Assembly: GCA_963920635.1 (NCBI GenBank)
Contig: OY987303.1
Location: 57,312,278-57,376,277 of the forward strand
Reading direction: 5' to 3'
From: Pseudeuparius sepicola
Lineage: Eukaryota; Arthropoda; Insecta; Coleoptera; Anthribidae
Length of the DNA stretch: 64,000 nucleotides
The translations under genes and the position numbers were made by a program. Each line of letters opens with the position of its first letter. Within the stretch, counting starts at the first letter, position 1. The notes under the pieces are model-generated. The model made no database searches, was not told the DNA's origin, and saw only the letters and a list, made by a program, of their open reading frames with translations. Below, piece by piece: positions 43,306-55,120 of this stretch.

Positions 43306-44538
43306 TATCTTTCCTTTGCCCAATTTAAAAAAAGCCAAAAACATAAAAAATACATAAATGTTAGTTTGTGCGTACTTTTTGGTCCGTTTTTTATTATTAA
43401 ATTGTTTTATTTTTATAATAATGTCAAAAATGCATGCACAAATTCGCGGAAGTAAAATATCAAATTTTCAGGCCCTCATTAATGTTGCATGGGCAAACAT
43501 TTGACTGAAATTTTACCACTTCAACAAACGCGACCATAAAAAAACGACCGTTCATTCCGGCGCTTCTATTTCCCGTTTTACCTCCCCGCATTCCTTTGCC
43601 GGGTCCGGAGAATAGCCAGCGCAGAATTGTGTTTTTAATAAGAGATGCAAAATTGCGGCGCGTCGGTGTTTACCGGGCCGCGGTTTAGGGTTTAATCTTG
43701 GCCGCGGTCGTAAATCGCTCGACTCTAAGCAGGCCGGGATAAATCAAAGTTATGGCCCTAATTAAACGGGACTCTCTCTCCCCGCGAGTGCATCCGACCC
43801 CGCTTTCTGGGCCTTTTTGTCCGTTTTCTGGCGCGCCGAACAGCGCCCGGGAAAGGCTGGATAGTCGACTGTTTCACTCGTCGAAAATAAAAAAAATATA
43901 TTCGTAAACTTTGCTACACTCTGTAGTACATAAATCTTAACTGGCGGTATGTTTCAACCCCAAAAGCAGTTTATTTTTGAAAAAAAACATAAAGATATGA
44001 CAAAGTTGCTCTTGTACTTAGAAACATTTTTAGAGCTGCTGGTTCGAACGTCTCTGTCAGTCCATTGTTGAAACGACGCGACAGCTGATCGCTGCCAGCG
44101 GGCCGGGGGCAGTGATTTAAATTTGCAATAGATCGATAGTTGAAGCTTACATTAGGAAGTATTACTGTAAAGAGTGAAAACAAATTAGTGAAGTGGTAAA
44201 TGTAATTAGTATGGTGGGTGCTTCTGTACTATAGGTGTGTCTTGATATTATTATTCTTTATTCAGGATGATAGGGTTACAGGCAAACATCCGCTAAAAAA
44301 AAGTAACGCGCCGCTGCTAAACCCCATTAGAGGTGTGCAAATTTGCAAATTTTTACAGATTTTCAAGGAATTATGCGACGGTATGGCAACGCTGTATTAG
44401 GAAGTCATCGCTTCGCTAATGAAGGGAACTTGCGACCAGTGGCTCTCAAACTGTTTCGGGAAAATGTTTTAAGCGGCATAACTTCTCAATTTCTGTACAT
44501 TAAAAAATAATTTCACCGTCAGTTAAAATTTAGGTATA
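43306..44538. other. Spacer with strong GC-rich island 43540-43870
   Basis: The island has GGGCCGCGGTTTAGGG, GGCCGCGGTCGTAAATCGC and CCCTAATTAAACGGG (homeodomain-like core). It contrasts sharply with AT-rich flanks and has no repeat partner. 44165-44400 shares short blocks with 2290-2340. Confidence 0.45.
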
Positions 44539-44542
44539 TGTA

Positions 44543-44715
44543 CGGGGTTATTCATATAATGTTCAACTCTTTTGTTTTTAATTTTGGAAAAAAATGAAAA
44601 TTGTATAAAATTTTCTTACGATTTCAATTGAAAATGGTATATTATTGTTATAATATTGGTGAAAAAAAAACGCCATTTTTGAATGTTATGTTCCTTACGA
44701 AAAGAATGGGAAGCG
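44543..44715. mobile_element. Fragment of CAGGGTTATTCAT-family element
   Basis: CGGGGTTATTCATATAATG after TA, then interior sequence shared with 54368-55120 (CGAAAAGAATG, inverted there). The right end is not present. Confidence 0.55.
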
Positions 44716-44748
44716 TGCAAGGCTTGAATACGCACGAATATCTACCCC

Positions 44749-45632
44749 AGGATTCTTTAAAGTAAGGGGGCCCAGCATTATACTTTCCAAAGTGAGGCCT
44801 GTTCTTTCCTCATTCTAATGGTATCAGTGATACCAAGTATGCCATTTATTGGAGAATCTATGAATATAACAGGTACTTTGATTTGATTGTTAGTAAAAAT
44901 TAATAATGGTTTCCATGATTTCTAAAAATTAGACTTGACATTTTTTGTATACAAGTGCAGAATGTAGCAACTGTCAAATGAAAGAAATTTATTCTATAGT
45001 TGAAATTTATTTCCAGCAATTATTTCCACGAATTTAATTAATAAGTATGGTAAATCAGTGCCGATTTTGCTTATTTGAGAATTTGTCGCTATTGCACCTT
45101 GTTACCAGGTTCCTCAATCCATTTTTTTAAATATATATACTTGAACTTTCTTCCCATGTTGAACGTATCTACCCAAAGAAATTTTACAGATTTCGGGATG
45201 GACTAGTAAGATTAGGTCTAGTAGTTCGAATCATGGTAGTTTTTCTCGGTGTTAATTATAAAATGTTTGTAATTTTACTTCTCTCCCAAGGTACCTCACA
45301 AACATAAAATAAACTTGTAGTCGTAGATAAAAACTCTTTAAAAAACGACCTGACTGAAGCTACCCGCTCATAATTTAAAATTTACGAAATACCATTTTTG
45401 TTTTGAACTACCTACTTATAAGTAATGCCCACGTAATGGGAAATATTTTGCCTCCTTTAGAATCTATGGCATTGGAATGTTTAAACTGGTTAAACACTAT
45501 AAACACTGACATATAGCATAACCTTGTACCAACCCCCTTGTGGTCGACAGAAAACAACTTTCCCTCAAGGCTTCACTTTTCCTATGTGATAGACTGTGAC
45601 ATGCTGGGTCCCCTTATTTTAAAGAGTCCCTG
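44749..45632 (+). mobile_element. CAGGGACTCTTTAA-ended element, copy 3 (both ends)
   Basis: Only copy with both termini: CAGGATTCTTTAAAGTAAGG at the left and the complement of CAGGGACTCTTTAAAATAAG at the right. The flanking octamers ATCTACCC and ATCTATCT agree at six of eight positions, which would fit an aged hAT-type duplication. Interior is non-coding. Confidence 0.8.
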
Positions 45633-45639
45633 ATCTATC

Positions 45640-46090
45640 TATCACGCGTATTTCAAATATATTTATAATAAATGATAATTATCGAAGGCGAGAATATTGC
45701 TGTTTAGTGTTGAAGAGGCAAGCGGAAAATGATCAGTTTATAGGTGCGTATTTTTATCACTTGTAAATTATCACTATAAAGATTACACTATACTACTACC
45801 ACAGAATAGCCACCGTAAGCTATTCTGTGCTACTACTAACTAACTACTACTAGACATTACCATTCTGTTACTACTTCTACGATTATTACTATTACAAATT
45901 CTATATTGTGAACTGATGAAGCCACTTTTACAGCATATGTGGGGTTTTTAATGTAAGAAACCCTTACTATCGGTCATCAGAAAATACACGACACTTTATT
46001 TCAATTCAACGACAAGGTCGGACTTCAATAAGAATGTTTGGTGTGATACTTTTCGGAATCACCTGATTGGTCCGGTATTGTAAAGATAGT
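45640..46090. other. Spacer
   Basis: Contains the small inverted pair AGAATAGC / GCTATTCT near 45804-45829. Nothing else recognisable. Confidence 0.4.
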
Positions 46091-46162
46091 TTAGGTAATA
46101 TTTTGCTTATTTCGGGGGGGGGGGGGTTGAACCCCCGAAACCCCCCCTTGGCTACGCCCGTG
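46091..46162 (-). mobile_element. Right-end fragment of the CACGGGCGTAG hAT family
   Basis: TTAGGTAATATTTTGCTTAT, the G run, GAACCCCCGAAAC and terminal GGCTACGCCCGTG match the right ends of copies 1-3. The rest of the element is gone and no duplication is visible. Confidence 0.85.
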
Positions 46163-47323
46163 TCTCAGGAGACAAGAGAGATGAACGAAGCAGGTATCGT
46201 GGCAACTACAAGAGAAGTTTATTAAGAAAGTATGCTCTGTGTGTTGCACAAAATGGAAGCATTATAGAACACCTTTTATAATTTAATTTAATTCATAATA
46301 AAATATCACGTTCCATTCATAAATATGCCTTTTATTAAGACTAAAATGACAGAAGAAATAAAATATATCTTATAGAAAACTTCCACAGCTGAATTGGCTT
46401 TGTTGAATTTTCAATATATTATTGTATGTAAATACAACAATTAATGTGAACTGTCAAATCTCCATTTATAATATTCTTGTAATAACTGTTTTGAATTTTC
46501 CATGGCAATTTTCAGTTTTCCCGGGATTCAATAATTCAAAATACGTTTTTGTGCAAACTACTAGAGCAAACATGTTTAACATACGTGCATCTTTGAAATA
46601 AGAAAAATGCGGAGATTTCTAAAATCGAAAAATATACAGGATGTTCCATCTAAAAAACGTAAGTTTTTGTTATATCTCCGAAATGCGACATTCATTTGTT
46701 TTTCTGAATACATACCTGAAATCCGAAGAAAATTTTACACCATTTTACATTTAGGTACATTTTTTTCTAAATTAAAAACAAAAAAGTTAAGGGAGGTAGA
46801 ATATTATGTGAATAACCCCTGTACTAATCAAAGTTATCAAGTATTCTGTATGGAAACTTAAAAAGAGGAGACACGTTTGTCAATTCAATATATCGTTATA
46901 TATATCCATGAGGATTATATTGGCTGTAATATAGAAACACACCCTTTGCTAATGGTTTGGAAATGCAGGTCGTCTCGATCGCCCTATAAATCGCTTTATA
47001 ATACCACTCCAAGTCCCCTTTATTAAAAATAAAAGGCAAGCCCGGTTCAGTTTCAGGATATTATAAAAAGTAATAAAACCCTAACCGTAATCCTTCTAAG
47101 CAGGTTTTAAATTAATTGTGAAAGTTTTAATTATCGCAGGTAAATTCCGACGAAAAAGGAAAAGGTATTGCGTATTACACAATGAAATGTTAATTTGGAA
47201 AACTCAGGAGTAGGTCATAAAATTAAATTTTTATGAAATATAAATGTGGCAATTACTTTTTATTTTGTATGAACCGAACCGAGCGAGGTTCTTTAATAGT
47301 TTTTGAGAAGAAGCAACTACATA
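46163..47323. other. Spacer with a short composite transposon remnant
   Basis: 46636-46821 is bounded by CAGGATGTTCCATC at the left and the complement of CAGGGGTTATTCAC at the right with TA on both sides, two different terminus types on one 186-bp fragment. The remainder shows no gene. Confidence 0.5.
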
Positions 47324-48286
47324 CAGTGTCCTCCAAAAAGTTTGCAGCATAGGGAGGACATTTTTAATTAATGTTTTATTTTGAAATTTAATTTTGGGGT
47401 TATCTTTTGCTTGAAAAAAATATGAAAAATTACCCACTTAAACTTAGTCATGTGACTTTCGTTATCTGTCAAAAATGACATTTAAAAAAAATTAACGCTT
47501 TAAAATTCTGTTATGTTTGCTGCAGAGTTGATGTACCATCTAGCATTTAGGGTATAAATTTAATTATATTACGTTTTCCAGTTCTAAATTAAGGCCAAAA
47601 TAATAATAAATTAAATTTTCGTCAAACTATTTTCCGTATTTAGGCAAAATTCTTGACTTTTATGGAACAAATAATTATTATTACCTTTAAGTTTAATTTC
47701 GCATTAATCGATATTGATGAGTAGAGGTCATGGAGAGAATTGAAGCAATTGTTTTTACCATTCTCTGTTTCAAGAGTATTAATTAAACTGTCAAATAAAA
47801 ACAATTGCTTCAATTCTCTCCATGGCCTACTCATCAATATCGATTAATGCGAATTTAAACTGAAAAGAAATAATAATTATTATTTGTTCCATAAAAGTCT
47901 ATTCTTATCATTAATTAGTAATAAAAAGTTAATAGAATGATAAAGCTAGCGATATAAAAAAGTTTTTACAAAGTTACAAGTTTTTAAAATTTTCAGAAAT
48001 TTCATAATTATTATTAAAAATTGGCAAAAAACTAAATCTTTTATTAGAGAGTTCAAATTTGGTACACTTACGTAAAATTAAAAAATAAACAACTTTTTCA
48101 AGTAAAACTTTTTGATATTTTAACAAATAAACCCATTTTTGGCGATATATTTTTTTAAATGTCATTTTTGACAGATAACTAAGTCACATGACCACGTTTG
48201 AGTGGGTAATTTTTTTATCTTTTTTCAAGGAAAAGGTAACCTCTAAAAATGTCTCCACTATGCTGCGAACTTTTTGGAGGACACTG
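47324..48286. mobile_element. Foldback element, CAGTGTGCTCC family, copy B
   Basis: CAGTGTCCTCCAAAAAGTTT start and inverted end, TA on both sides. Interior matches 12711-14114 including GAGAGAATTGAAGCAATTG at the centre, but the arms are shortened to about 450 bp and are unequal. Confidence 0.92.
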
Positions 48287-48289
48287 TAT

Positions 48290-48735
48290 ATGTATACGAA
48301 TCTTATCGGTAGTATTATGCAAGCAAAAGTTGTCATGAACTTTTTTATTCTTGCATTTTTGCAAAATGTTTCGTGTAGCCTGCGGAAATTTCAACAATGG
48401 TTCTGACAGTCTATGTGTAGTTTTGGGGCACTGTTAAATTAAGGCGAACACGTTAATCTGAATTATTGCAGTAGCAGTATTTTCCACCATATTTAAACTA
48501 TTTTTCTCCTAATTTACCCACCACAAACAAAATATTATGGCGAGGGCATTTTGTTTGCTCTACCTACCTAATTAGAATATGTTGACCCGTTGAAAATTCG
48601 CTAGATGGTAAGCCTGCTTAAATAGTGCGTCCTGTTGTTGATTGAAATCGTGTTATAACGTGCAAAAATATATTTGCGGAAAACCACCGATCAAAGCATA
48701 GTAATTTTTTTTTATTTCGACTTATAGCATTGTGT
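48290..48735. other. Spacer
   Basis: No gene or repeat partner seen. Confidence 0.4.
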
Positions 48736-48744
48736 TAACATAAA

Positions 48745-48910
48745 AACGTGAGACAAAACGTCACGTAAACGTAAAAATGGCACGTAAACGTCACGTAAAG
48801 GTCACGTAAACGTCACGTAAACGTCACGTAAAGATCTCGTAAACTTCACGTGAACGTCACGTAAACGTCGAAACGTCAGTAAACGTCAAAACATCACGTA
48901 AACGTCAAAA
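48745..48910. repeat. 11-bp minisatellite, unit CACGTAAACGT
   Basis: About eight units in phase at 48781-48868, with less regular units on either side (CGTCAGTAAACGTC). Each unit brings an ACGT core and, across the joint, ACGTCACGTAA. Confidence 0.92.
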
Positions 48911-49760
48911 ATTGCGTCCAATACAGTCCATAGAAACTTCAAAGTAGAAAAGCAGAAGTTTTGTTACAAATTGGAGGCATTTTTTTGTAATTTATTTAGA
49001 ATTTGTTTTAAATCGAATTTCGTAATTATTAAAATTCATACAAAACAAAACTCCATAATAAGTTCCCCGAAAATATAAATCCGAAACTTTCGGGCGATAT
49101 CCAGAGAGTTGTGATTTCCCAGTTCCGCCCCCCTCCCCCCACCTGAAAAGTCTTTCTCTTAAGCTTCCGCTTTTGTCTTTGGCGTTTTCGCGTGAATGCC
49201 TCTCCCCGGCAGTATCACAAAAGAAATAATAAAAGTTAATAAGCAAATTGCCAGACTTCCAGGCGGCCCTTTGTTTTCCCATCTTCGGGTGGGGCTGGGT
49301 GGTGCCTAATTTAAAATCATCCCTTATTGTAACTTTCTCTAATTCGTTCATGGCCGTCGTTTACTCTGTCGTTTGAGGAATTCCAGGGAAACTTCTGGTT
49401 CTCGCGAAGTATCCGAAGCCATTTGAACGCGGAAAATTTTCAAAATTGTAAAGTTCTTGGATTCTATATAGACTTTTTTAGATGCAGATGTAGGAGACTT
49501 CGGCGTCTTCTACAGCTACTACTCGTAGAAGGGGTTAGAGGGTGTAGGGTAACCATTCATGATTGTTGGTTATGTGAACTTCCTATTTGTTCATCAACCC
49601 ACAATATTCGACATTTAGCGACTTAATGCAAGTATCGAACGTGGAAATTCTAACCTACAATGTCAAGCCAAGAAATATTAACAAAGAGAAAGATGTGTTA
49701 ATACCCGGACTTATTATAAATAATAAAGGAATTGGAATAAATATCACCTTGGCGATGGAA
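48911..49760. other. Spacer with C-rich/GC-richer island
   Basis: 49080-49330 is GC-richer and single-copy in the window. Frames at 48992-49351 (-) and 49423-49626 (+) have no known domain. Confidence 0.4.
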
Positions 49761-49767
49761 CCCGTAT

Positions 49768-49830
49768 CTCCGGTAGCTTAGTTGGTTAAGTGTCTAGGGC
49801 TACAGTAGGAGTCCCGGTTAAAGTGCATTT
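49768..49830 (+). ncRNA. tRNA-like / SINE head (Pol III boxes)
   Basis: TAGCTTAGTTGG (49774-49785) fits a tRNA A box and GGTTAAAGTGC (49816-49826) a degenerate B box with normal spacing, followed by a T run. No proper acceptor stem, so a tRNA pseudogene or tRNA-derived SINE head rather than a working tRNA. Confidence 0.5.
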
Positions 49831-50072
49831 TTTTTTTCAATTGATATCCTTTACTTGATACGTCACTAAATCATCCTTTATTATTCCTAATTTTAATGTT
49901 TTATAGATATAACCCTCGGCAGTAACAACGTGTTTTGTGGTGAGTAGTGACAAATGACAAATATTAGACAATTAGACAGGTGACAGGATAGTGTGTGCTG
50001 AATATTATAAATACCCTCTGAATTGTTGAAAAATGTTGCTTTCAATCTGGACCGACACTATATTAAAGAGCC

Positions 50073-51293
50073 GCGAGGCCAACGATAAAGACAGGCCACG
50101 GCGCTAACGCATAATCGCGTAGTCACGTGACCAACTTAGTTCTATATAATGAAAGGCATTTTTGGAGATAAGTAGAAAACACAAATTTCGCAACAATTTG
50201 GCAAGTTTTCTTTCATCTATTACATTTACATTTACATTTTTTCAAAATATTCACCTGCTTCAGCTATTTTAACTCTGTTAACCGGCACTGCACTCACAAT
50301 ATTTTGGCACATTCTCAAAAATTGTTGAGACATCACCTTCCTTTAGCTTAGGTGATATTCTCTATAGGTATTTTCCTCCCACAACAGATTTGTCCACTTT
50401 AATTATTGTTTCACTTTCTTGAAAATGTGTTAGCCACACATACTTAAGGGTTTTTTAGAAATTTAATCTCAGTTGGGATTTGACGAATCAATTTTTGGCG
50501 GAAATTTTCATCCCGAGGCGAAACAAATGTTTGTTATGGCGACACTTTCTTCCTGGCTTTTGTAATATGTATAAATATAATATAAACAGACCCAATATTT
50601 GGTATTTAGGTTATTTTTTACGAAATAAAAATGAAAACTAACCTCAGTAGGTATACTGTAAATATTGACGGGGTCTCAGTTGATCGGCAGCGTGAAAGAC
50701 CGAATAGAAACCATATCAGGGCGTGGGTCGACAAAGAAAATCCTCGAATACGTTACAACACTGATTTATTTCGCACAAGGTGAATGGTGAATACAATAAA
50801 TACACAAACCCGAACGTGGTCAACGGGAACGGCTTCCAGCCACCCGGACCGTCTGAACTCGCGGATCTCCCGTAAGCAGTTCACCCCTCTGTGTCTCAGG
50901 CTCCACTGTCCAATACTAATACTGTCCCATGTCCATAATAGTCCATTCCGGGTTCCCTATTCTGTGGTTCGGGGGAGAATTCCCCTTACAGCGCTCACGC
51001 GTCGCGTCGCGTCGGTGCGAGCGGCACCAATACTCTTGGACGGCACGACTCCCACCCAGACACCCAGAGGCCATAATAACACCTGGGCGGTTCCCGTCCG
51101 CCAGGACACACGCGCACTAGACACAAACTTGTTTCTAAAATATAAACTAAGACGTTTAAAAACACTTTAAACATTGAAAACTTCTCAAAACCCAAGCTGC
51201 CGCTTTCAGTTATGTGACAAATGACATGTAACGTCAGACTAAGATGGTCACGTGATTTTTGTGCGCCAGGGCCTGTCTTTATAGTAGGCCTTG
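50073..51293. mobile_element. Nested hAT-like TIR element
   Basis: Inverted ends share GAGGCC/AAGGCC, ATAAAGACAGGCC and TCACGTGACC; the octamer AAAGAGCC flanks it on both sides (50065-50072, 51294-51301). The centre (50640-51130) is GC-rich, with a 128-codon forward frame of no recognised family. Confidence 0.72.
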
Positions 51294-51950
51294 AAAGAGC
51301 CGAGCATGACGTCATATTTCATGGTTGTTTACAGACTGGGGTGGCGCCACTCGACGAAAAAAGTGGCGAGTTATTATAGGTTATAGGGTGATATTCTGTG
51401 GTGGTTGGTATGTCAGTTACTGACGTTTAAAATGTCCCGAATTTTAAATATCCAGCTTTATTACGATTTGCCTTCTTTTTACGGTAACAATTTGTCTTTG
51501 CGTCCTGTATTTAGCAGTAGCTTTTATAGGTAGATTTGTTTGTGATAACATGAAATTTCCATGCACATGAAGCAAATGGTATGCACACATTGCACACTGC
51601 ACAGACCCTTAGGTGAATTGCAGAAGAATAAACACTATTTTGGAATTATGGGATGATCTGATCAACCAGCTGAAGAAGCGAAAATTCTAGATATTATTTT
51701 GGAAGAGTATAGTAACGTATGCAAGAATGGAAATAGAAAATTTTGTGAACCAATAATCCTCCATATAAAGAAGAAACTGAAAATTCTAATGCGTTTATGC
51801 TTACTTACACTACAACTAGCCATGGACTTCATTTCAAACCAAAAGGTACCAAATACTCTTGCTTGCTTTTTAGACTCGCTTTTCTTAAGAAAATGTATGG
51901 AAATATGCCATGTGAACTTTTCAAATTAGAGGGACATAACAAATAAATAT

Positions 51951-52679
51951 TGTCAACAAAGTGACATCTGTGGACCGATGACCAAACTATTCAAACTTAC
52001 TTCTACTGAATCATAACAAATAAAAGATAACATTATACAAAATACAGGGGACAATCAATAACAAAATATACGAGGATTACTCGATAAGATAAACATTAGG
52101 TAAATCAAAGTCCAATCGCCGAGTCGGCAAAATCTGCGAGTATAAATCCAGCACCAGCCACAGGCTGGGGATGAGTAAGCCCCGCTTATTAGCAGCTACT
52201 CGATCACTGACCACCCTCGGTGGTCTGACCTGGCAATGGATCCCGCTTAAACAGCCTCCTTGTTCTGGTCGGGCTCCGAGGGGCAGACGACAGCGCCCCT
52301 GGGCACTGTCGAAGACGTCAGTGGGTCAGTAGCGGCACCCCGCCGTCGCGTCGGGTCAAGGGCGCAGCTCGCGTCCCGGTCACTTCCACGTACTATCGGT
52401 CGCGTCGGTCCACAGTCCGCGCTACCTCCGCCATGGTCCAGATACTGTTAGAGGCATATCTGTGAGTGCAAGAATAAACATCACCCTAGTTTGTACCTGC
52501 TGTCTTTCTTCTGCGCTTCGCGACTCCCGCACCCAGTGATCCCGGCAAGCTGTGAGGGTTAATCCAACCCTCCGGCACACACAAGTAGTGCGTCACATGG
52601 TAAAGGCTCCGTGTGGAGGCACTCAGTGGTGACACGTGGTGGAGGCGCGCAGTCTTCAAGCTGCACCACGCGTGTGACA
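51951..52679 (+). mobile_element. Solo LTR of an LTR retrotransposon
   Basis: Begins TGTCAACAAA and ends GTGTGACA (TG...CA), flanked by ATAT on both sides (51947-51950, 52680-52683), fitting a 4-bp duplication. It has a TATA box (TATAAAT at 52141) and AATAAA at 52473-52478, i.e. a U3-R-U5 layout; the middle is GC-rich. No internal retroviral-type genes nearby. Confidence 0.82.
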
Positions 52680-52841
52680 ATATTTTATTTTGTTTTGTAT
52701 ATTAAATTCGTTGTAACAGACACATTTGCATGTTTTTATTTTATAAAAGATTCTGCAACAATGGTGTTTTAACATTAAACCACCATGTAAACATCGCTAA
52801 ATATGCACAGGTCTTTAATATAGTGTTGGTCCAGTTTCAAT

Positions 52842-53372
52842 GTACATTAGCTTCCCTCGATTCAGAGTGTTCAATTTTAACGTCTACCCGTAATCAATTC
52901 GGTGTCACTTGCAGGCGGTTGGTTGAACGCAAAAAAACTAACCCGAGACCTCCGTCCCTCGCTAGGACAAAGTATATCATTGATTTTTTCTCGTTAGTAT
53001 GTTTCGAAAATGCGGCTCAAGATACAAGTCGAATTTAATTTTGTCTGGAACGGCTTTCCTTTATATTATTTTGTCAGTAATGCTCTGTGTTTTTTTTCGC
53101 TTATAAATATGCAGTTTTTCCGCCACTTGCCGACGGGAATATCATGTAAACAGCCAGAAACAGGAAGAACGGGCACTGCGGCCCATTCACGACAACAATA
53201 GAACACCCAGGATTATGTGAGTTATATAAAGGCTTGTCCGTTTTTTTGCGTCTCTTTTTTATGCGGCCTTTGTTTTTAGCGCATTATACGGATTATTTCT
53301 AGTGAATTATAACGAGGTTTTTTCGTGGTCAAAAGCGGACTGAATGAATGCAACCCAAGCCAAAAATATAAC
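52842..53372. other. Spacer, GC-richer near 53100-53300
   Basis: Single-copy sequence without a supported gene; includes GTTATATAAAGGC at 53221 resembling a TATA box. Confidence 0.4.
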
Positions 53373-53374
53373 TA

Positions 53375-54304
53375 CAGGGTGGAACTGAATCATGGAACAC
53401 CCCACTTTTTTCCCTTGTTTTTTGAGATACAATTTTGAAATTTGGCATGTCGATGTTACTTTATAAATGTCACTTTTTGACTTGTAAATTCATTTATTTC
53501 CGCTTCCGGTTTTACCGGAAGTGACATTCACTTTTGTTTTTTAAATGGAACACCCTGTATATTATTTAAGTTTCGGATTCTCCTCGATGTACTGAAACCA
53601 ACGATGCCTCACAAGTGACATTTTGGCTGACAGAAAGTGGTTTTTCTTTAACTTATTTGGATTTGCAATAATAAACTATAAAGGTGGCTATGAAATTTTA
53701 ACATCAAATATTTATTGAAAACAATGTCAATACAAACAAATGGCAACTCTGAACCGATTTTATAGTAAGTGTTCGAAATGCCCGCCATTCACTTGAATGC
53801 ATTTTTGGATCAACATATCCACTTTTTCTGATCTTGCGTAAGTTTGCGGCATTTTGCAAACACTATTTTTGCAGTTGTTTTAATTGACAACACATTGATA
53901 CCGTAGTTTATTATAAGAGAAGTACGTCTGTAGACTGACGGTTTGACAGTTCATTAAAGATGTTCAGTTTGTCGAAGTTCATTTGTTTCATAGCCACCTT
54001 TAGTTTATTATTGCAAATCCAAATAAGTTAAAGAAAAACCACTTTCTGTCATCCAAAATATCACTTGTGAGGCATCGTTGGTTTCAGTACATCGAGGAGA
54101 ATCCAAAACTTAAATAATATACAGGGTGTTCCATTTAAAAAACAAAAGTGAATGTCACTTCCGGTAAAACCGGAAGCGGAAATAAATGAATTTACACGTC
54201 AAAAAGTGACATTTATAAAGTAACATCGACATGCCAAATTTCAAAATTGTATCTCAAAAAACAAGGGAAAAAAGTGGGGTGTACCATGATTCAGTTCCAC
54301 CCTG
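53375..54304. mobile_element. Foldback element, CAGGGTGGAACTGAATC family
   Basis: Starts CAGGGTGGAACTGAATCATG, ends inverted, TA on each side. Arms of about 300 bp contain TTCCGCTTCCGGTTTTACCGGAAG-type sequence split as TTCCGCTTCCGG and TTTTACCGGAAG. The centre retains the transposase C-terminus. Confidence 0.92.
53760..53852 (-). pseudogene. Mariner-type transposase C-terminal peptide
   Basis: A 30-codon frame with stop ends CIQVNGGHFEHLL, the classical end of insect mariner-like transposases; the upstream part is deleted. Confidence 0.82.
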
Positions 54305-54367
54305 TATACCAATAATAATAAATAGGATTATTGTACCCAATCATTCAACATTATTATTATGTTTGTA

Positions 54368-55120
54368 CAGGGTTATTCATGTAACAATCTACTCCTTAAC
54401 TTTTTTGTTTTTAATTTTTGAAAAGTAAAAGTAATTGTATAAAACTTTCATGCGATTTCAGGTATGTATTCAAAAAAATACCAATTGGACATTAGTCAAA
54501 ACAGTATTGGTTTTCTTGAAATAGGGTGTTCAAATTTTGTTAAATTCAATCCTTTCTTTTTTGAAAGCTAATAAGTTTCGGTACATTGTTCATAGGAATT
54601 TTTTTCTCAGTTTAAATGGTACAGTCGATGTGTAACGTTTGAAAGCTCTAGGTAAAAATTTTATGTTTCGAATGTTGAAGTTAACAGGTGTTTTGGGGCA
54701 CGTTTTGCCCATTTCAACGCAAACGGTTTATTTTATCGTTATGAAACAAGAGTACACTTTTTTGGAAAATGAAAATATACACTGAAATCATGGATTTGCA
54801 AGACCAAAAAGGTAACCTCAAAAAAGTTTGAGCAAAAAAATTAATAGGGGTTTTTAGTACTAACGCTCCACGCTACGCATTCTTTTCGCAAGAAACATAA
54901 CATTCAACAATGTCGTTTTTTTAATATTATAACAATAATACCTATACCATTTACTATAATATGTTCCAACATAAGTTTCGTCTATATATCTCACTTATTT
55001 TTCAGAGTACACAACTGAAATGGCAAGAAAATTTTATACAATTTTCATATTTACATTTTTTTACAAAATTAAAAGCAAAAACGTTAAGGGGGTACAATGT
55101 TATAAGTATGAATAACCCTG
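54368..55120. mobile_element. Foldback-type element, CAGGGTTATTCAT family
   Basis: CAGGGTTATTCATGTAAC after TA; the right end is the inverted GAATAACCCTG but the right TA is lost. The outer arms pair; related pieces occur at 44543, 46790 and 58210-58385. Confidence 0.75.

Larger units (their letters stand above)
50047..52834. mobile_element. P-like TIR element, inverted copy with two nested insertions
   Basis: Ends CTGGACCGACACTA and TAGTGTTGGTCCAG, flanked by perfect TTTCAAT (50040-50046, 52835-52841). Subtracting the insertions at 50073-51293 and 51951-52679 leaves about 826 bp, close to the 859-bp copy in NRF intron 8, which it matches in inverse orientation. Confidence 0.85.

Noticed and set aside
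43096..43455. 119-codon forward frame
   Set aside because: A near copy appears on the minus strand at 41822-42031 because both are in arms of the same foldback element.
44036..44052. GGTTCGAAC resembling a tRNA B box
   Set aside because: No A box or foldable cloverleaf at the right distance on either strand.
48781..48900. CRISPR-like array
   Set aside because: The 11-bp units are contiguous without spacers; it is a minisatellite in an animal genome.
50784..51170. 128-codon GC-rich forward frame
   Set aside because: Lies inside the nested TIR element; overlapping long frames on both strands reflect GC richness, and no domain is recognisable.
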